Shown here one piece after another: positions 17,068 to 25,074 of a stretch of 64,000 bases of DNA. The notes below the pieces were generated by a model. That model was given only the letters and a program-made list of their open reading frames with translations. It made no database searches and had not been told where the DNA came from. The position numbers were made by a program, and so were the translations under genes. The stretch comes from Clostridiales bacterium (GTDB taxonomy: Bacteria > Bacillota > Clostridia > Lachnospirales > WQUN01). Positions within the stretch are counted from its first letter, which is position 1. Every line of letters starts with the position of its first letter. The stretch covers positions 1 to 64,000 of the forward strand of contig JAITSQ010000021.1 of the NCBI GenBank assembly GCA_031287685.1, written 5' to 3'.

Positions 17068-19632
17068 ATGACTATCAAAAGACGGATGCTTATAACCTCT
17101 CTCGCTATGCTCGCGGCGGGAATGGTTGTTTCTCTGACGGTGTTTTTCGCGCAGAGCCGCAGGCTTGACGCTATGTCCGACCGGCTTTCGGAGGCGCTTG
17201 AGAAAAACGCCGACAATACCGCCAGGCGGGAGCTTACGAACTCGGCGGTGGACGCCTCCGTGCTTATATCCCAGGTTGAAAAGGAAATAGACTCGAAAAT
17301 GCAGAACTCCGCTTTAACGCTCCAGAAAATCGACCAAATCGCGCCGGAGTCCGTGAATGTGCCGCTTCTGCAAAAGGTCGCCGCCGAGACCGGCGTTTCG
17401 GATATGTACCTTACGGACAGGGACGGCAATTTCACTATGTCAACCGTGCCGGAGTCCGCCGGGGGCAACCTTTTCGACATCTGGGACGGGTACCGCGCCT
17501 GCGTGGACGAGGGCGCGTATCTCCCCTCCGCGGTCAAGGTTATGGCGGAAACCGGCAAAATTTACAAATTCACCGCCATTCCGCGCTATGACCAGGCCGG
17601 CAATATCACAGGTATTATAGAGTCCGCGCTGGACGCCTCCGCCATAGAGGAGTACATCGCGGAATACGCCCAGACGGACAATATTGACGCGATTTTCCTC
17701 ATAGAAAGTTTCGACGGCTTAACGCTCACGGCGAACGTTAAGGACAGCGCCACGGTCAGATACGTCAAGGGCAGCCCGAGCGGAGACCCGCTCGCTATGG
17801 AGGCGGCCGAAAGCGGCCGGCCCAGGCTCGAAAACAGGGACGACGGGACGCTCCTTTATTACCTGCCGCTGAGAAAGGACGGGTACGTGGCGTACGTCCT
17901 GCTGGTCGAGAGCAAGACGGGTTATTTCTATGACAGCGTGGAAAAAGCGCGGGAGAGCAGCGACATTATTATGGCCTCCTTTACGAGAGGGCTTGTGGTG
18001 CAGACGGTCATAGGGTTCCTGCTGGCGGCGGCTATTATCGCGGTTTATGTGCGGCTGATCCGCAAATCCGTGCTTGACCCCATAAGGGAGGCCGGCGAGG
18101 CGGCGGAGCTTATGGCCGCGGGCGATACGCAAATCGGCCTGACCACAAACCGGCGGGACGAAATAGGCCACCTTAACCGCGCGTTCGTCCGCCTGGCGGA
18201 GAGCGTGCGCCGCCAGGGCGAGGTCGTTGAAAGCGTCGCCGCGGGGGATTTTTCCGCGAAGCTGGAGGAGCGCGGCCCGAAGGACGTTTTCTCCCGCTCT
18301 TTGAACAAGATGACAAGCTCCTTGAAGGAATATATAAGCACGATTTCCGAAACGATGGGCAGCTTCGCCCAGGGGCGGCTGGACGCTTCTATTTCCGTGC
18401 CGTTTTTGGGGGATTTCAACCCGATTAAAGAATCCATTAACTACACCATGCGCACTCAGAAGGAATACATAAGAGAAGTGGCGGACGCGCTTGAAAAGAT
18501 TTCCGGGGGGGATTTTTCCGCCAGTATCCACAGGGACTTCGCGGGGGATTTTAACGCCCTGAAGCTGTATATAAACAAAATGATTGAAAGCCAGCGGTTC
18601 TATATAGCTAATATCGCCCAGGCGCTTGAAAAGCTCCGCCAGGGCGATATTTCCGTAAAAATCGACAAGGATTTCGACGGGGAATTCGCGCCCATCAAGA
18701 CGGCGGTTAACGAAACGGCGGCCTTCCTCTCCGCCTGCATAACCGAGATAGAGCGGGTGCTCAAACGCGTGGCGGCCAGCGACCTTACCGAGGAAATCCG
18801 CACGCGTTTCATAGGGGATTTCGGCGCGATTCAGGAAGCCATAACAAGCATTGTGCGCCATCTGAACAGCTCCGTGGCGCAAATCAACGGAATGGCCAAT
18901 ATGGTGGGCGACGGGTCGGACGTTATTGCCCGGGGCACGCTCGTTTTCGCGGAGGGCAGCCGGGAGCAAACGGAAATCGTCCGGAACCTCGCCCTTATCG
19001 CCGACAAGATTCTTGAAACGGGCACGCTAAGCGTCGAAAACGCCGGCCGCGCCCTTGAGATAAGCTCGGAGGCCATGAAGGAGGTAGGTTTGGGCAGCGA
19101 GTGTATGAAAAAACTTATGGAGGCTATGGGAGAGATTGACAAGTCCTCCAAGGAAATAAGCAATATCATCGTCCGTATTTCTGAAATAGCTTTCCAGACG
19201 AACCTGCTGGCGCTCAACGCGGCTGTGGAGGCGGCGCGCGCCGGCGAGGCGGGCAAGGGGTTCTCCGTCGTGGCGGAGGAGGTGCGCGAGCTTGCCATAA
19301 AAGCCAATGAGTCCGCGAAATCCGTGGAGACCCTTGTGACGAACTCCGTGAACGCCGTCAAAAAGGGCGAGGTTGTGGCGAAAGAAACGGCGGAGTCTCT
19401 CGCGGCTATAATCGGCTCCACAAAGGACATCACGGAGATTATAAAACAGATTCACAAAGGCTCGAACGAACAGCTTTCCATCTCGACGCAGATTACAAAC
19501 GACCTGGAGCGGATGACGAGCGTCGTCGCCACGAATATGGGCCAGGGCGAATCCGCCGCGTCGGCAAGCCAGGAGCTGGCCGCTCAGGCGGCAAGCCTGA
19601 AAAATTTAACCGGCACGTTTAGAATAAAGTAG
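17068..19632 (+). CDS. Methyl-accepting chemotaxis protein with poly-HAMP linker
   Basis: Transmembrane chemoreceptor, 854 aa. TM1 lies near residues 8-30, an extracellular dCache-like sensor near 31-305 (DMYLTDRDGNFTMSTVPE; later ASAIEEYIAEYAQ) and TM2 near 310-335. It is followed by a canonical HAMP and then several HAMP-like repeats (GGDFSASIHRDFAGDFNALK, QGDISVKIDKDFDGEFAPIK) before the signalling hairpin with its conserved tip, IAFQTNLLALNAAVEAARAG. The ATG at 17068 is 7 nt from GGAGG; an upstream TTG overlaps that site. No che genes are nearby, so partner kinase and ligand are unknown. Confidence 0.92.
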   Translation: MTIKRRMLITSLAMLAAGMVVSLTVFFAQSRRLDAMSDRLSEALEKNADNTARRELTNSAVDASVLISQVEKEIDSKMQNSALTLQKIDQIAPESVNVPLLQKVAAETGVSDMYLTDRDGNFTMSTVPESAGGNLFDIWDGYRACVDEGAYLPSAVKVMAETGKIYKFTAIPRYDQAGNITGIIESALDASAIEEYIAEYAQTDNIDAIFLIESFDGLTLTANVKDSATVRYVKGSPSGDPLAMEAAESGRPRLENRDDGTLLYYLPLRKDGYVAYVLLVESKTGYFYDSVEKARESSDIIMASFTRGLVVQTVIGFLLAAAIIAVYVRLIRKSVLDPIREAGEAAELMAAGDTQIGLTTNRRDEIGHLNRAFVRLAESVRRQGEVVESVAAGDFSAKLEERGPKDVFSRSLNKMTSSLKEYISTISETMGSFAQGRLDASISVPFLGDFNPIKESINYTMRTQKEYIREVADALEKISGGDFSASIHRDFAGDFNALKLYINKMIESQRFYIANIAQALEKLRQGDISVKIDKDFDGEFAPIKTAVNETAAFLSACITEIERVLKRVAASDLTEEIRTRFIGDFGAIQEAITSIVRHLNSSVAQINGMANMVGDGSDVIARGTLVFAEGSREQTEIVRNLALIADKILETGTLSVENAGRALEISSEAMKEVGLGSECMKKLMEAMGEIDKSSKEISNIIVRISEIAFQTNLLALNAAVEAARAGEAGKGFSVVAEEVRELAIKANESAKSVETLVTNSVNAVKKGEVVAKETAESLAAIIGSTKDITEIIKQIHKGSNEQLSISTQITNDLERMTSVVATNMGQGESAASASQELAAQAASLKNLTGTFRIK

Positions 19633-19662
19633 AACAGGCGACTTGACAAAAGGAGATTTTCA

Positions 19663-20274
19663 ATGAAAATAATCGACCCCTATTTCAAAATCAGCGACGG
19701 AATAGACGGAGCCGCTATGCTCGGCAAAGTGGAGAGCGCCGGGCGGGTATGCTATAAAAGCGAGAACCTGGCGGGGGAGGACTCTGCGGAGAAGTTCGTC
19801 GCCGCGATTATCCGCAACGGGCACGAGTCCGTGCTGGAACACGAGAAAATTTCCGCGCTGATTGTGTGCGACAGGGGCGTCTCTCACGAAATCGTCAGGC
19901 ACCGCATTGCCAGTTATTCCCAGGAAAGCACGAGATACTGCAACTATTCCAAGGGGAAATTCGGCGGCGAGCTGACTTTTATCCGCCCGTGCTACTGGGC
20001 GGAGGGGGGCGCGCTTTATGAGCTGTGGGAAAAGCAGATGGCCGCCGCCGAGGAGTGCTACCTGGCAATGTTAGAGGCGGGAGCCTCCCCGCAGGAGGCG
20101 CGCGCGGTCCTGCCGAACAGCCTTAAAACGGAAATCGTCGTGACGATGAACCTCCGGGAATGGCGGCACTTTTTCAGCCTGCGCGCGGACGAGGCCGCCC
20201 ACCCGCAAATGCGCCAGATTGCCCTGCCTCTGCGGGAGGAAATGCGCCGCCTGGTTCCCGTGGTGTTTGACTGA
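19663..20274 (+). CDS. thyX: Flavin-dependent thymidylate synthase
   Basis: Makes dTMP from dUMP using methylene-tetrahydrofolate, with FAD and NADPH. The 203-aa protein carries the ThyX signature RHRIASYSQESTR (residues 79-91) and the conserved NSLKTEIVVTMNLREWRHFF segment near the C-terminus. It lies 30 nt after the MCP gene with its own AAAGGAG site. A dTMP enzyme beside a chemoreceptor is probably only positional. Confidence 0.95.
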   Translation: MKIIDPYFKISDGIDGAAMLGKVESAGRVCYKSENLAGEDSAEKFVAAIIRNGHESVLEHEKISALIVCDRGVSHEIVRHRIASYSQESTRYCNYSKGKFGGELTFIRPCYWAEGGALYELWEKQMAAAEECYLAMLEAGASPQEARAVLPNSLKTEIVVTMNLREWRHFFSLRADEAAHPQMRQIALPLREEMRRLVPVVFD

Positions 20275-20280
20275 TTTTTG

Positions 20281-20610
20281 ACTAAGAACCTGTTTTAAGC
20301 CGTTTTTCGCGAACGTCGGCAGTCAAGAAGGGGGCTTTGGTTTGTCTAAATCCTTTTAGGCAAACCGAAACACCGAGCAAGAAGGGGGCTTGTGATTGTC
20401 TAAATCTTTTTTAGACAATCACAAACACCGGGCAACGATTTTGAAAATTGCTATATCGGCGGAAGAAGGGGGCTTTTTCGGCGGGTCAACACGGCCACCT
20501 GGCCAGCAAGCGAAGCTTGCGAGAGGGCATTAGCGCCGAAAAAACACCGAGCAAGAAGGGGGCTTTTTGGCACGGCAGTAGGTGCCAAAAAACACCGAGC
20601 AAGAAGGGGG
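20281..20610 (+). repeat. MITE remnant with four hairpin cassettes
   Basis: A MITE core (GCCGTTTTTCGCGAACGTCG) is interrupted by two cassettes, 20325-20378 with stem GGTTTGTCTAAA/TTTAGGCAAACC and 20379-20433 with stem GTGATTGTCTAAA/TTTAGACAATCAC, and closes with TTTTGAAAATTGCTATA at 20455. Two more cassettes follow, about 20463-20551 (long form) and 20552-20600 (stem TTTTTGGCAC). The start of a further unit at 20601-20610 provides the ribosome site of the next gene. Confidence 0.85.
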
Positions 20611-20618
20611 TTATTCTA

Positions 20619-22340
20619 GTGAGGAAATTTCTGACAAGCTTGAGCTTGGCTTTTGTACTGGCGGTATCCGCGCGGGCGGTCCGCGCGGACGCGGCGGAGG
20701 AATACGTCAGCCGCGAGGTCTCGATAACTATAAAAACGGACGACGTGCGCGGCGCGCTTAAAACGGCGCAGAGCCTTGACGGCGCGGGCGTGGGCCTGTC
20801 TTTTTCGGCGGCGTCGGGCGAGGATTACGCGGAGCTTACGAAGCGCGTGCCGTTTGACCGGCTGAACGCGGCGCGGACCGTCCTGCGCGGGGCCGGCGAG
20901 GTGGAGGCGGAGCGGGAGAGCCGCGAGAGCTTCGCGGACGAATACGCCGACCTTGAGGCCAGGGAGAGCGCCGCGCGCGGGGAGCTTCTCCGGCTGAACG
21001 CGCTTATGGCCGGCAGCGCCGACGTACAGATAATGGTTTTTCTTAACCAGCGGATTAGCGAGGTCAGCGCCGTCATAGACTCGTGCGAGGGCCGTATGCG
21101 CCAGATTCGCTCGGAAACTTCGTCGGCTAAGGTGAACGTCGTCCTGACGAAAAACAGCGCGGCCTACTTCTCTCCGCCGCGGGGCGCGGCGTGGGCTTTT
21201 AGAGGCTCCCTGAGATTCACGGCGGCGGTGTTTAAGGGGCTGGGGCTGTTTATAGCGGCGGCGTTCGTTCCGCTCCTGGCTGTCGGGGCGGCGGCGCTTC
21301 TGATTCTGCGGCTGTGCGGCGTGAAAATCAAGAAAAAGCGAGGGGGCAAAACAACGACCAGCGCGCTGCTCCTGCCGCTCGCGCTGGCGGCGCTGGCGGC
21401 GCTTCCGGCGTGCGCGTCCAAATCGACGACTGTCCCGGGAAAGACCTCTTTCGTCGAAAACGGCTCGCGCGGATTGGAAAAGCTTTCCGACTCGAAGTCG
21501 GATTCCTTCGGCGGGGCGGCGCCGCAAGCGGCGGCTTCGGAGGAATATGACAGTTCCTACGAATACGACAGCGCGGACCTCGCGCCGAGCGCGCCCCCGC
21601 CGTCGGACCCGGCCCTCTCCGCGCCGGAGCCTATGCTTATCCGCGACGCGTCCATAGAGCTGTACGCCGAGGGCGTGGACGCGGCCGCCAAAACCGCCGG
21701 GGCTATTGCCGAAAAACACGGCGGGTATACCGAAAGCTCGTCCTCGAACGTTTACGACGCGCCGGGCGGCGAGGAGAAGCGGCGCGTGTATTCCGCCACG
21801 TTCCGCGTCCCGTCGGAGAATTACGAAAAAGCCAAGACGGAGCTGTCCGAGCTGTCCGAGCTTGTGAGTATAACGGAAAGCGCGCGGGAGGTTTCGGCGG
21901 AATATTTTGACTCGCAAAGCCGCCTGGAAACGCTCCGGATTGAGCGGACGCGCATCCTGGAGCTTATTGATAAGGCTGCGGACACGTATCAGGTCGTGGA
22001 GCTTGAGCGCCGCCTGGGGCAGTGCAACACGCAAATCGCCCTGTACGAATCGAAAATCAAGCGCCTCGAGGGCTTGGCGGCGTATTCCGTGATTCGTTTG
22101 GATATATCAAACGTCAAGGCGGCCGCGCCGAAACCCGCGAAAGACGGCTTCTGGGCCAAGCTCGCCCGGGTGTTTACCGCTTCCGCCAGGGGCGTCGCTA
22201 TGTTTTTCGCGGCGGCGGCCGTGCCGGTCGTGGTTTTCGGCGGGATAATATGGGGAATAGTCCGCGTTTCGATAAAAGCGGCGAAGAAAAACCGCCTGAA
22301 CCGCGAGAATAAAGACGAAGAAAAGCCCGCCTCCGAATAG
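20619..22340 (+). CDS. Double DUF4349 envelope protein with internal lipobox
   Basis: A 573-aa protein that looks like two DUF4349 proteins in one frame. The first half has a signal peptide (LTSLSLAFVLAVSARAVRA), a coiled DUF4349-type domain and a helix near 210-230. The second half begins with a basic patch KIKKKRGGK, a hydrophobic run and LPACASK, a convincing lipobox, then a Ser/Asp-rich linker, a second DUF4349 domain (LIRDASIELYAEGVDAAAKT onward) and a C-terminal helix. A GTG near 21320 could start the second half separately. The GTG at 20619 uses AAGAAGGGGG from a repeat cassette as its ribosome site. Role unknown. Confidence 0.8.
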   Translation: MRKFLTSLSLAFVLAVSARAVRADAAEEYVSREVSITIKTDDVRGALKTAQSLDGAGVGLSFSAASGEDYAELTKRVPFDRLNAARTVLRGAGEVEAERESRESFADEYADLEARESAARGELLRLNALMAGSADVQIMVFLNQRISEVSAVIDSCEGRMRQIRSETSSAKVNVVLTKNSAAYFSPPRGAAWAFRGSLRFTAAVFKGLGLFIAAAFVPLLAVGAAALLILRLCGVKIKKKRGGKTTTSALLLPLALAALAALPACASKSTTVPGKTSFVENGSRGLEKLSDSKSDSFGGAAPQAAASEEYDSSYEYDSADLAPSAPPPSDPALSAPEPMLIRDASIELYAEGVDAAAKTAGAIAEKHGGYTESSSSNVYDAPGGEEKRRVYSATFRVPSENYEKAKTELSELSELVSITESAREVSAEYFDSQSRLETLRIERTRILELIDKAADTYQVVELERRLGQCNTQIALYESKIKRLEGLAAYSVIRLDISNVKAAAPKPAKDGFWAKLARVFTASARGVAMFFAAAAVPVVVFGGIIWGIVRVSIKAAKKNRLNRENKDEEKPASE

Positions 22341-22353
22341 GAGCCGGGCTTTT
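22321..22353 (+). terminator. Intrinsic terminator overlapping the DUF4349 stop
   Basis: The stem AAAAGCCCG/CGGGCTTTT with an inner CTCC/GGAG extension ends in TTTTC. The left arm lies inside the last codons of the gene. Confidence 0.75.
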
Positions 22354-22385
22354 CTGAGGCTGTGAGGGGGTTGGTTTGAAACCAA

Positions 22386-22458
<73 letters not shown>

Positions 22459-22552
22459 GCGCCGGGAAAATATTCCGAAGCGGCAAAATTATAATAACAT
22501 AAACGCGCGGAGATGTCAATAAAAAATTTTCGGGAATTTTTACGCGATAAGG

Positions 22553-22581
22553 TTGACTAAAAACGCCTGTCGTGGTATGCT
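22553..22581 (+). promoter_or_regulatory. Promoter of hpf
   Basis: TTGACT (22553-22558), 17-nt spacer, TATGCT (22576-22581), about 50 nt before the hpf start. Confidence 0.65.
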
Positions 22582-22633
22582 TAGAAGACTACCTAATTAA
22601 GGGTTTTTACACGGAAAGGGTAAGGTGTTTTTT

Positions 22634-23182
22634 ATGCGCTATCAATTTACGGAAAAAAATTTTGAGCTGAAGGACGGACTGAAAGAGCGCGCGAAGTCCA
22701 AAATTGAGGAACGGCTCCAGCGGCTTCTGCCGGAAGAGGCGGAGGTAAATATCGCGTTTAAGGCGGTGAAGCTCGAAAACCGCGTCGAGGTGACCATACC
22801 CCTGCCGAAGCGCGTGCTCCGCGCGGAGATGGCGGCGGCGGATATGAACGCCGCGCTCGACCTTGTTATAGACGTTTTGGAGAAACAGCTCGTTAAATAT
22901 AAAAATAAACTGCGGGATAAATCCCGCCGCGATGTGAGCTTCAAGGAGGAGCTGAATTATTTCGCCAAAATGGACGAGGAGGAGGCCGCCGGGGAGGGCG
23001 ATTATAAAATTGAGCGCATCAAGCGGTTCGCGCTGAAGCCTATGGATTCGGACGAGGCGGTTATGGAAATGGAATTGAGCGGGCACGGGTTCTATGTATT
23101 TAAGAACGCCGCCACGGACGAGGTGAACGTCGTCTATAAGCGTAATAACGGCAATTACGGGCTGATTGAGCCGGAGTTTTAA
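22634..23182 (+). CDS. hpf: Ribosome hibernation promoting factor, long form
   Basis: Binds the 30S subunit in stationary phase and dimerises 70S ribosomes to 100S. The 182-aa length and two-domain structure match long HPF. The N-terminal S30AE domain covers about residues 1-105. A linker precedes the dimerisation domain with IKRFALKPMDSDEAVMEMEL and GHGFYVFKNAATDEVNVVYK. ATG 22634 follows a GGGTAAGG site. It is monocistronic, with its own promoter and a terminator after it. Confidence 0.95.
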   Translation: MRYQFTEKNFELKDGLKERAKSKIEERLQRLLPEEAEVNIAFKAVKLENRVEVTIPLPKRVLRAEMAAADMNAALDLVIDVLEKQLVKYKNKLRDKSRRDVSFKEELNYFAKMDEEEAAGEGDYKIERIKRFALKPMDSDEAVMEMELSGHGFYVFKNAATDEVNVVYKRNNGNYGLIEPEF

Positions 23183-23183
23183 C

Positions 23184-23240
23184 AAGAAAGGGGCTTGTGA
23201 TTGTCTAAATCTTTTTAGACAACCACAAACACCGAGCAAA
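23184..23240 (+). repeat. Single hairpin cassette after hpf
   Basis: Arms AAGAAAGGGGCTT and AAACACCGAGC enclose the stem GTGATTGTCTAAA/TTTAGACAACCAC. Confidence 0.8.
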
Positions 23241-23242
23241 AG

Positions 23243-23270
23243 AACCGCCGCTCCAGGGGACGGCGGTTTT
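23243..23270 (+). terminator. Intrinsic terminator after hpf
   Basis: Stem AACCGCCG/CGGCGGTT with a 10-nt loop, followed by TTATATTT. Confidence 0.7.
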
Positions 23271-23371
23271 ATATTTGCGCCGCCGCTTGCGGCTGGCTAA
23301 AGCGCTTTTCTTAATCTATAAGTATATATTGAAGCTCAAGCCTAGGCCCGAGCCTATCGCGCGTTTCAAGA

Positions 23372-23803
23372 TTAACCGCGTTTCCGCGCAACATAAGCTC
23401 CAGCGAGGGGGCGTCGTCTTTCGGCCGCGTTTTCAAACCGTTTGATCGCGCCGAAACTCCGTGTGATATAGTTCGAGCTGAAAATTAGGCAGACATACCG
23501 GATTTCTTTCAGATAAGCCTCCGTGAAACCGCCGGCGTAGTCGAAAGAAATATAGCGGCCCTCAACAATAAGGCTGCGATCGTTTTCGATTGAAGCCTTT
23601 ATTATCTCCCGAACGAGGGGCCATAAATAACCGGTCAGCGCGCCGCCGGGGCTTTCCGGCGAAAGCGGGCGGACGCCGCTCCGGATAAGCCCCGTTTTCA
23701 GGAGGTCAATCGAAAGGCAGGGGCAGCCGTATTTTTCAAGAAGCCGCTGGGAAAGCGGGGTCTTACCCGTGCGGGTTCCTCCGGCTATTAAGATAATCAC
23801 CAA
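23372..23803 (-). CDS. P-loop kinase-like protein, probably frameshifted at 3' end
   Basis: A 143-aa protein with Walker A GGTRTGKTPLS at the N-terminus and the kinase-like segments IIKASIENDRSLIVEGRYIS and YVCLIFSSNY. It resembles small nucleotide/sugar kinases of the adenylate-kinase superfamily; the substrate is unknown. Past about position 23425 the frame ends in a basic tail. A one-base shift there gives a much better C-terminus (LELMLRGNAVNLETRDRLG and on) ending at 23311. It follows the small acidic membrane gene by 15 nt and has a weak TTG start. Confidence 0.6.
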   Translation of the reverse strand: MVIILIAGGTRTGKTPLSQRLLEKYGCPCLSIDLLKTGLIRSGVRPLSPESPGGALTGYLWPLVREIIKASIENDRSLIVEGRYISFDYAGGFTEAYLKEIRYVCLIFSSNYITRSFGAIKRFENAAERRRPLAGAYVARKRG

Positions 23804-23818
23804 GCCGCGCCGCGCTTC

Positions 23819-24100
23819 TTATTCCCCTTTGCAGTCCGCGCAGCCGCACTCGTCGTCATCGTCGTCATAATTAAAATCGTCGTCGTCATAGTCGTCGTCG
23901 TAATCGTCGTACCAATCGTCGCAACGTTTTTTATTCACCAGGAACACAGTCAGCGCCACCGCCGCTATGAGCAAAACCCCGCCGATTATAAAAAACGTGA
24001 CGAGCTTGCGGTTTGTGCGTTCCATCGTCTTTTCGACGGATTTTTCCACAAAACGTCGGCACTCGCCCAAAGACATACCGTCGGCAAAAATATTTTTCAT
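23819..24100 (-). CDS. Small membrane protein with Asp/Tyr-rich Cys tail
   Basis: A 93-aa protein, family unknown. Residues about 33-55 form one membrane helix (LVTFFIIGGVLLIAAVALTV). The C-terminal third is almost all Asp and Tyr and ends in ECGCADCKGE, which could bind metal or calcium. A GAGAGGAC site precedes the ATG. It may be co-transcribed with the downstream P-loop gene. Confidence 0.65.
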   Translation of the reverse strand: MKNIFADGMSLGECRRFVEKSVEKTMERTNRKLVTFFIIGGVLLIAAVALTVFLVNKKRCDDWYDDYDDDYDDDDFNYDDDDDECGCADCKGE

Positions 24101-24158
24101 ACTATTCGTCCTCTCTCTTTAATAAAATGGTATTTTAATTATAACCCTTTTCGCGGGA

Positions 24159-24899
24159 TTATTCAACCGTTTTTTTGAAAGGCGAGGCTTCAAGGTGGAT
24201 TTTCATCTGGCGCAGGGCCAGGAGCCACAAAAACGCGGAGAAAACGCCGAAAATCAAGGACGCGCCCGCGGCGTGGGAGAGCAGGAGGAAGTTATACGTT
24301 CCGTGCAGGAGGAACGGGTATATGAAAGCTTTCAGCGCGTCGCGCCGGCGGTTTTCGCCGAATTTCGACAGGGCGGTATAATAGCCCATACAAACGCCGA
24401 AAAACGCGTGCGCCGGAACGGAAAACAGCGCGCGGGAGAGGGCTGTGGCCGCCCCGCCGAGCGACGGGCTGGCCACGTACATAATATTTTCGATTCCCGC
24501 GAAGCCGAGCGACACGAAGGCGGCGTAGACGACGCCGTCGAAACGTTCGTTGAAGCTCAGGCTCCGCCGGGTCAGCGAACGGGAAACAATCAGCTTGAAC
24601 CCCTCCTCCACGAGCGCGGCCAGAATAAACGCGTGAAAGGCCGCCTCCGCCGCCACCCCGCCGCCCGGCGGCGCGAAGCGCAGGAGCGCGTTCTGCGTCT
24701 GGATTATCGGCACGGCGAACGCCGCGCCCCAGAATACCCCGGCCAGAAGCAGCCGCCACGGCTCCTTTTCGTATTTATCCCTGATATAGACATAGATCAG
24801 CAGCGTAAAAACAGGAGCCGCGGCCATCGCTATCAAGGAGGGGGCTTTGAGCTTTTCTTGAAAGCGCAAAACACCGAGCAAGGGAATGAATTGAGTCAT
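24159..24899 (-). CDS. PrsW-family intramembrane metalloprotease
   Basis: A polytopic membrane protease family that in Bacillus cleaves the anti-sigma factor RsiW. The 246-aa protein has about seven helices and the family residues: EE in ALVEEGFKL (about 98-99), FAGIENIMYV, His in PAHAFFGVCMGYY and His in LLHGTYNFLL. The ATG at 24899 has CCGGAG 8 nt upstream. Codons about 5-21 (LLGVLRFQEKLKAPS) are encoded by an inserted hairpin cassette in frame, so the N-terminus is unusual. A downstream ATG (MAAAPVF) lacks a ribosome site. Substrate unknown. Confidence 0.88.
   Translation of the reverse strand: MTQFIPLLGVLRFQEKLKAPSLIAMAAAPVFTLLIYVYIRDKYEKEPWRLLLAGVFWGAAFAVPIIQTQNALLRFAPPGGGVAAEAAFHAFILAALVEEGFKLIVSRSLTRRSLSFNERFDGVVYAAFVSLGFAGIENIMYVASPSLGGAATALSRALFSVPAHAFFGVCMGYYTALSKFGENRRRDALKAFIYPFLLHGTYNFLLLSHAAGASLIFGVFSAFLWLLALRQMKIHLEASPFKKTVE
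24838..24886 (+). repeat. Hairpin cassette inside the PrsW coding region
   Basis: Arms AAGGAGGGGGCTTT and AAAACACCGAGCAAG enclose the stem GAGCTTTTC/GAAAGCGC, related to the GAGCTTCTCTTGG stem at about 52745. It lies within the first 21 codons of the protease gene and keeps its frame open. Confidence 0.75.
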
Positions 24900-24968
24900 T
24901 TGAACATCTCCGGTTCGGTTGCGGGTTGAAAGGATTTTTAAGTTTAACGGCTTTATTATGGTTTTCCG

Positions 24969-24997
24969 TTGAAAAATTATGCGCGATATGGTATGAT
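24969..24997 (+). promoter_or_regulatory. Promoter of the HAD phosphatase gene
   Basis: TTGAAA (24969-24974), 17-nt spacer, TATGAT (24992-24997). Confidence 0.7.
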
Positions 24998-25074
24998 TAA
25001 AGGTAATTTAGAGCCGGCGGAGGCTCTGGCGCGAAAAACCGGCGCGAAATTATAAATAAAAGGAGACGGCGGCC

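Noticed and set aside
20448..20618. N-terminal extension of the DUF4349 protein
   Set aside because: The extension is translated repeat; the GTG at 20619 has a proper ribosome site and a signal peptide begins there.
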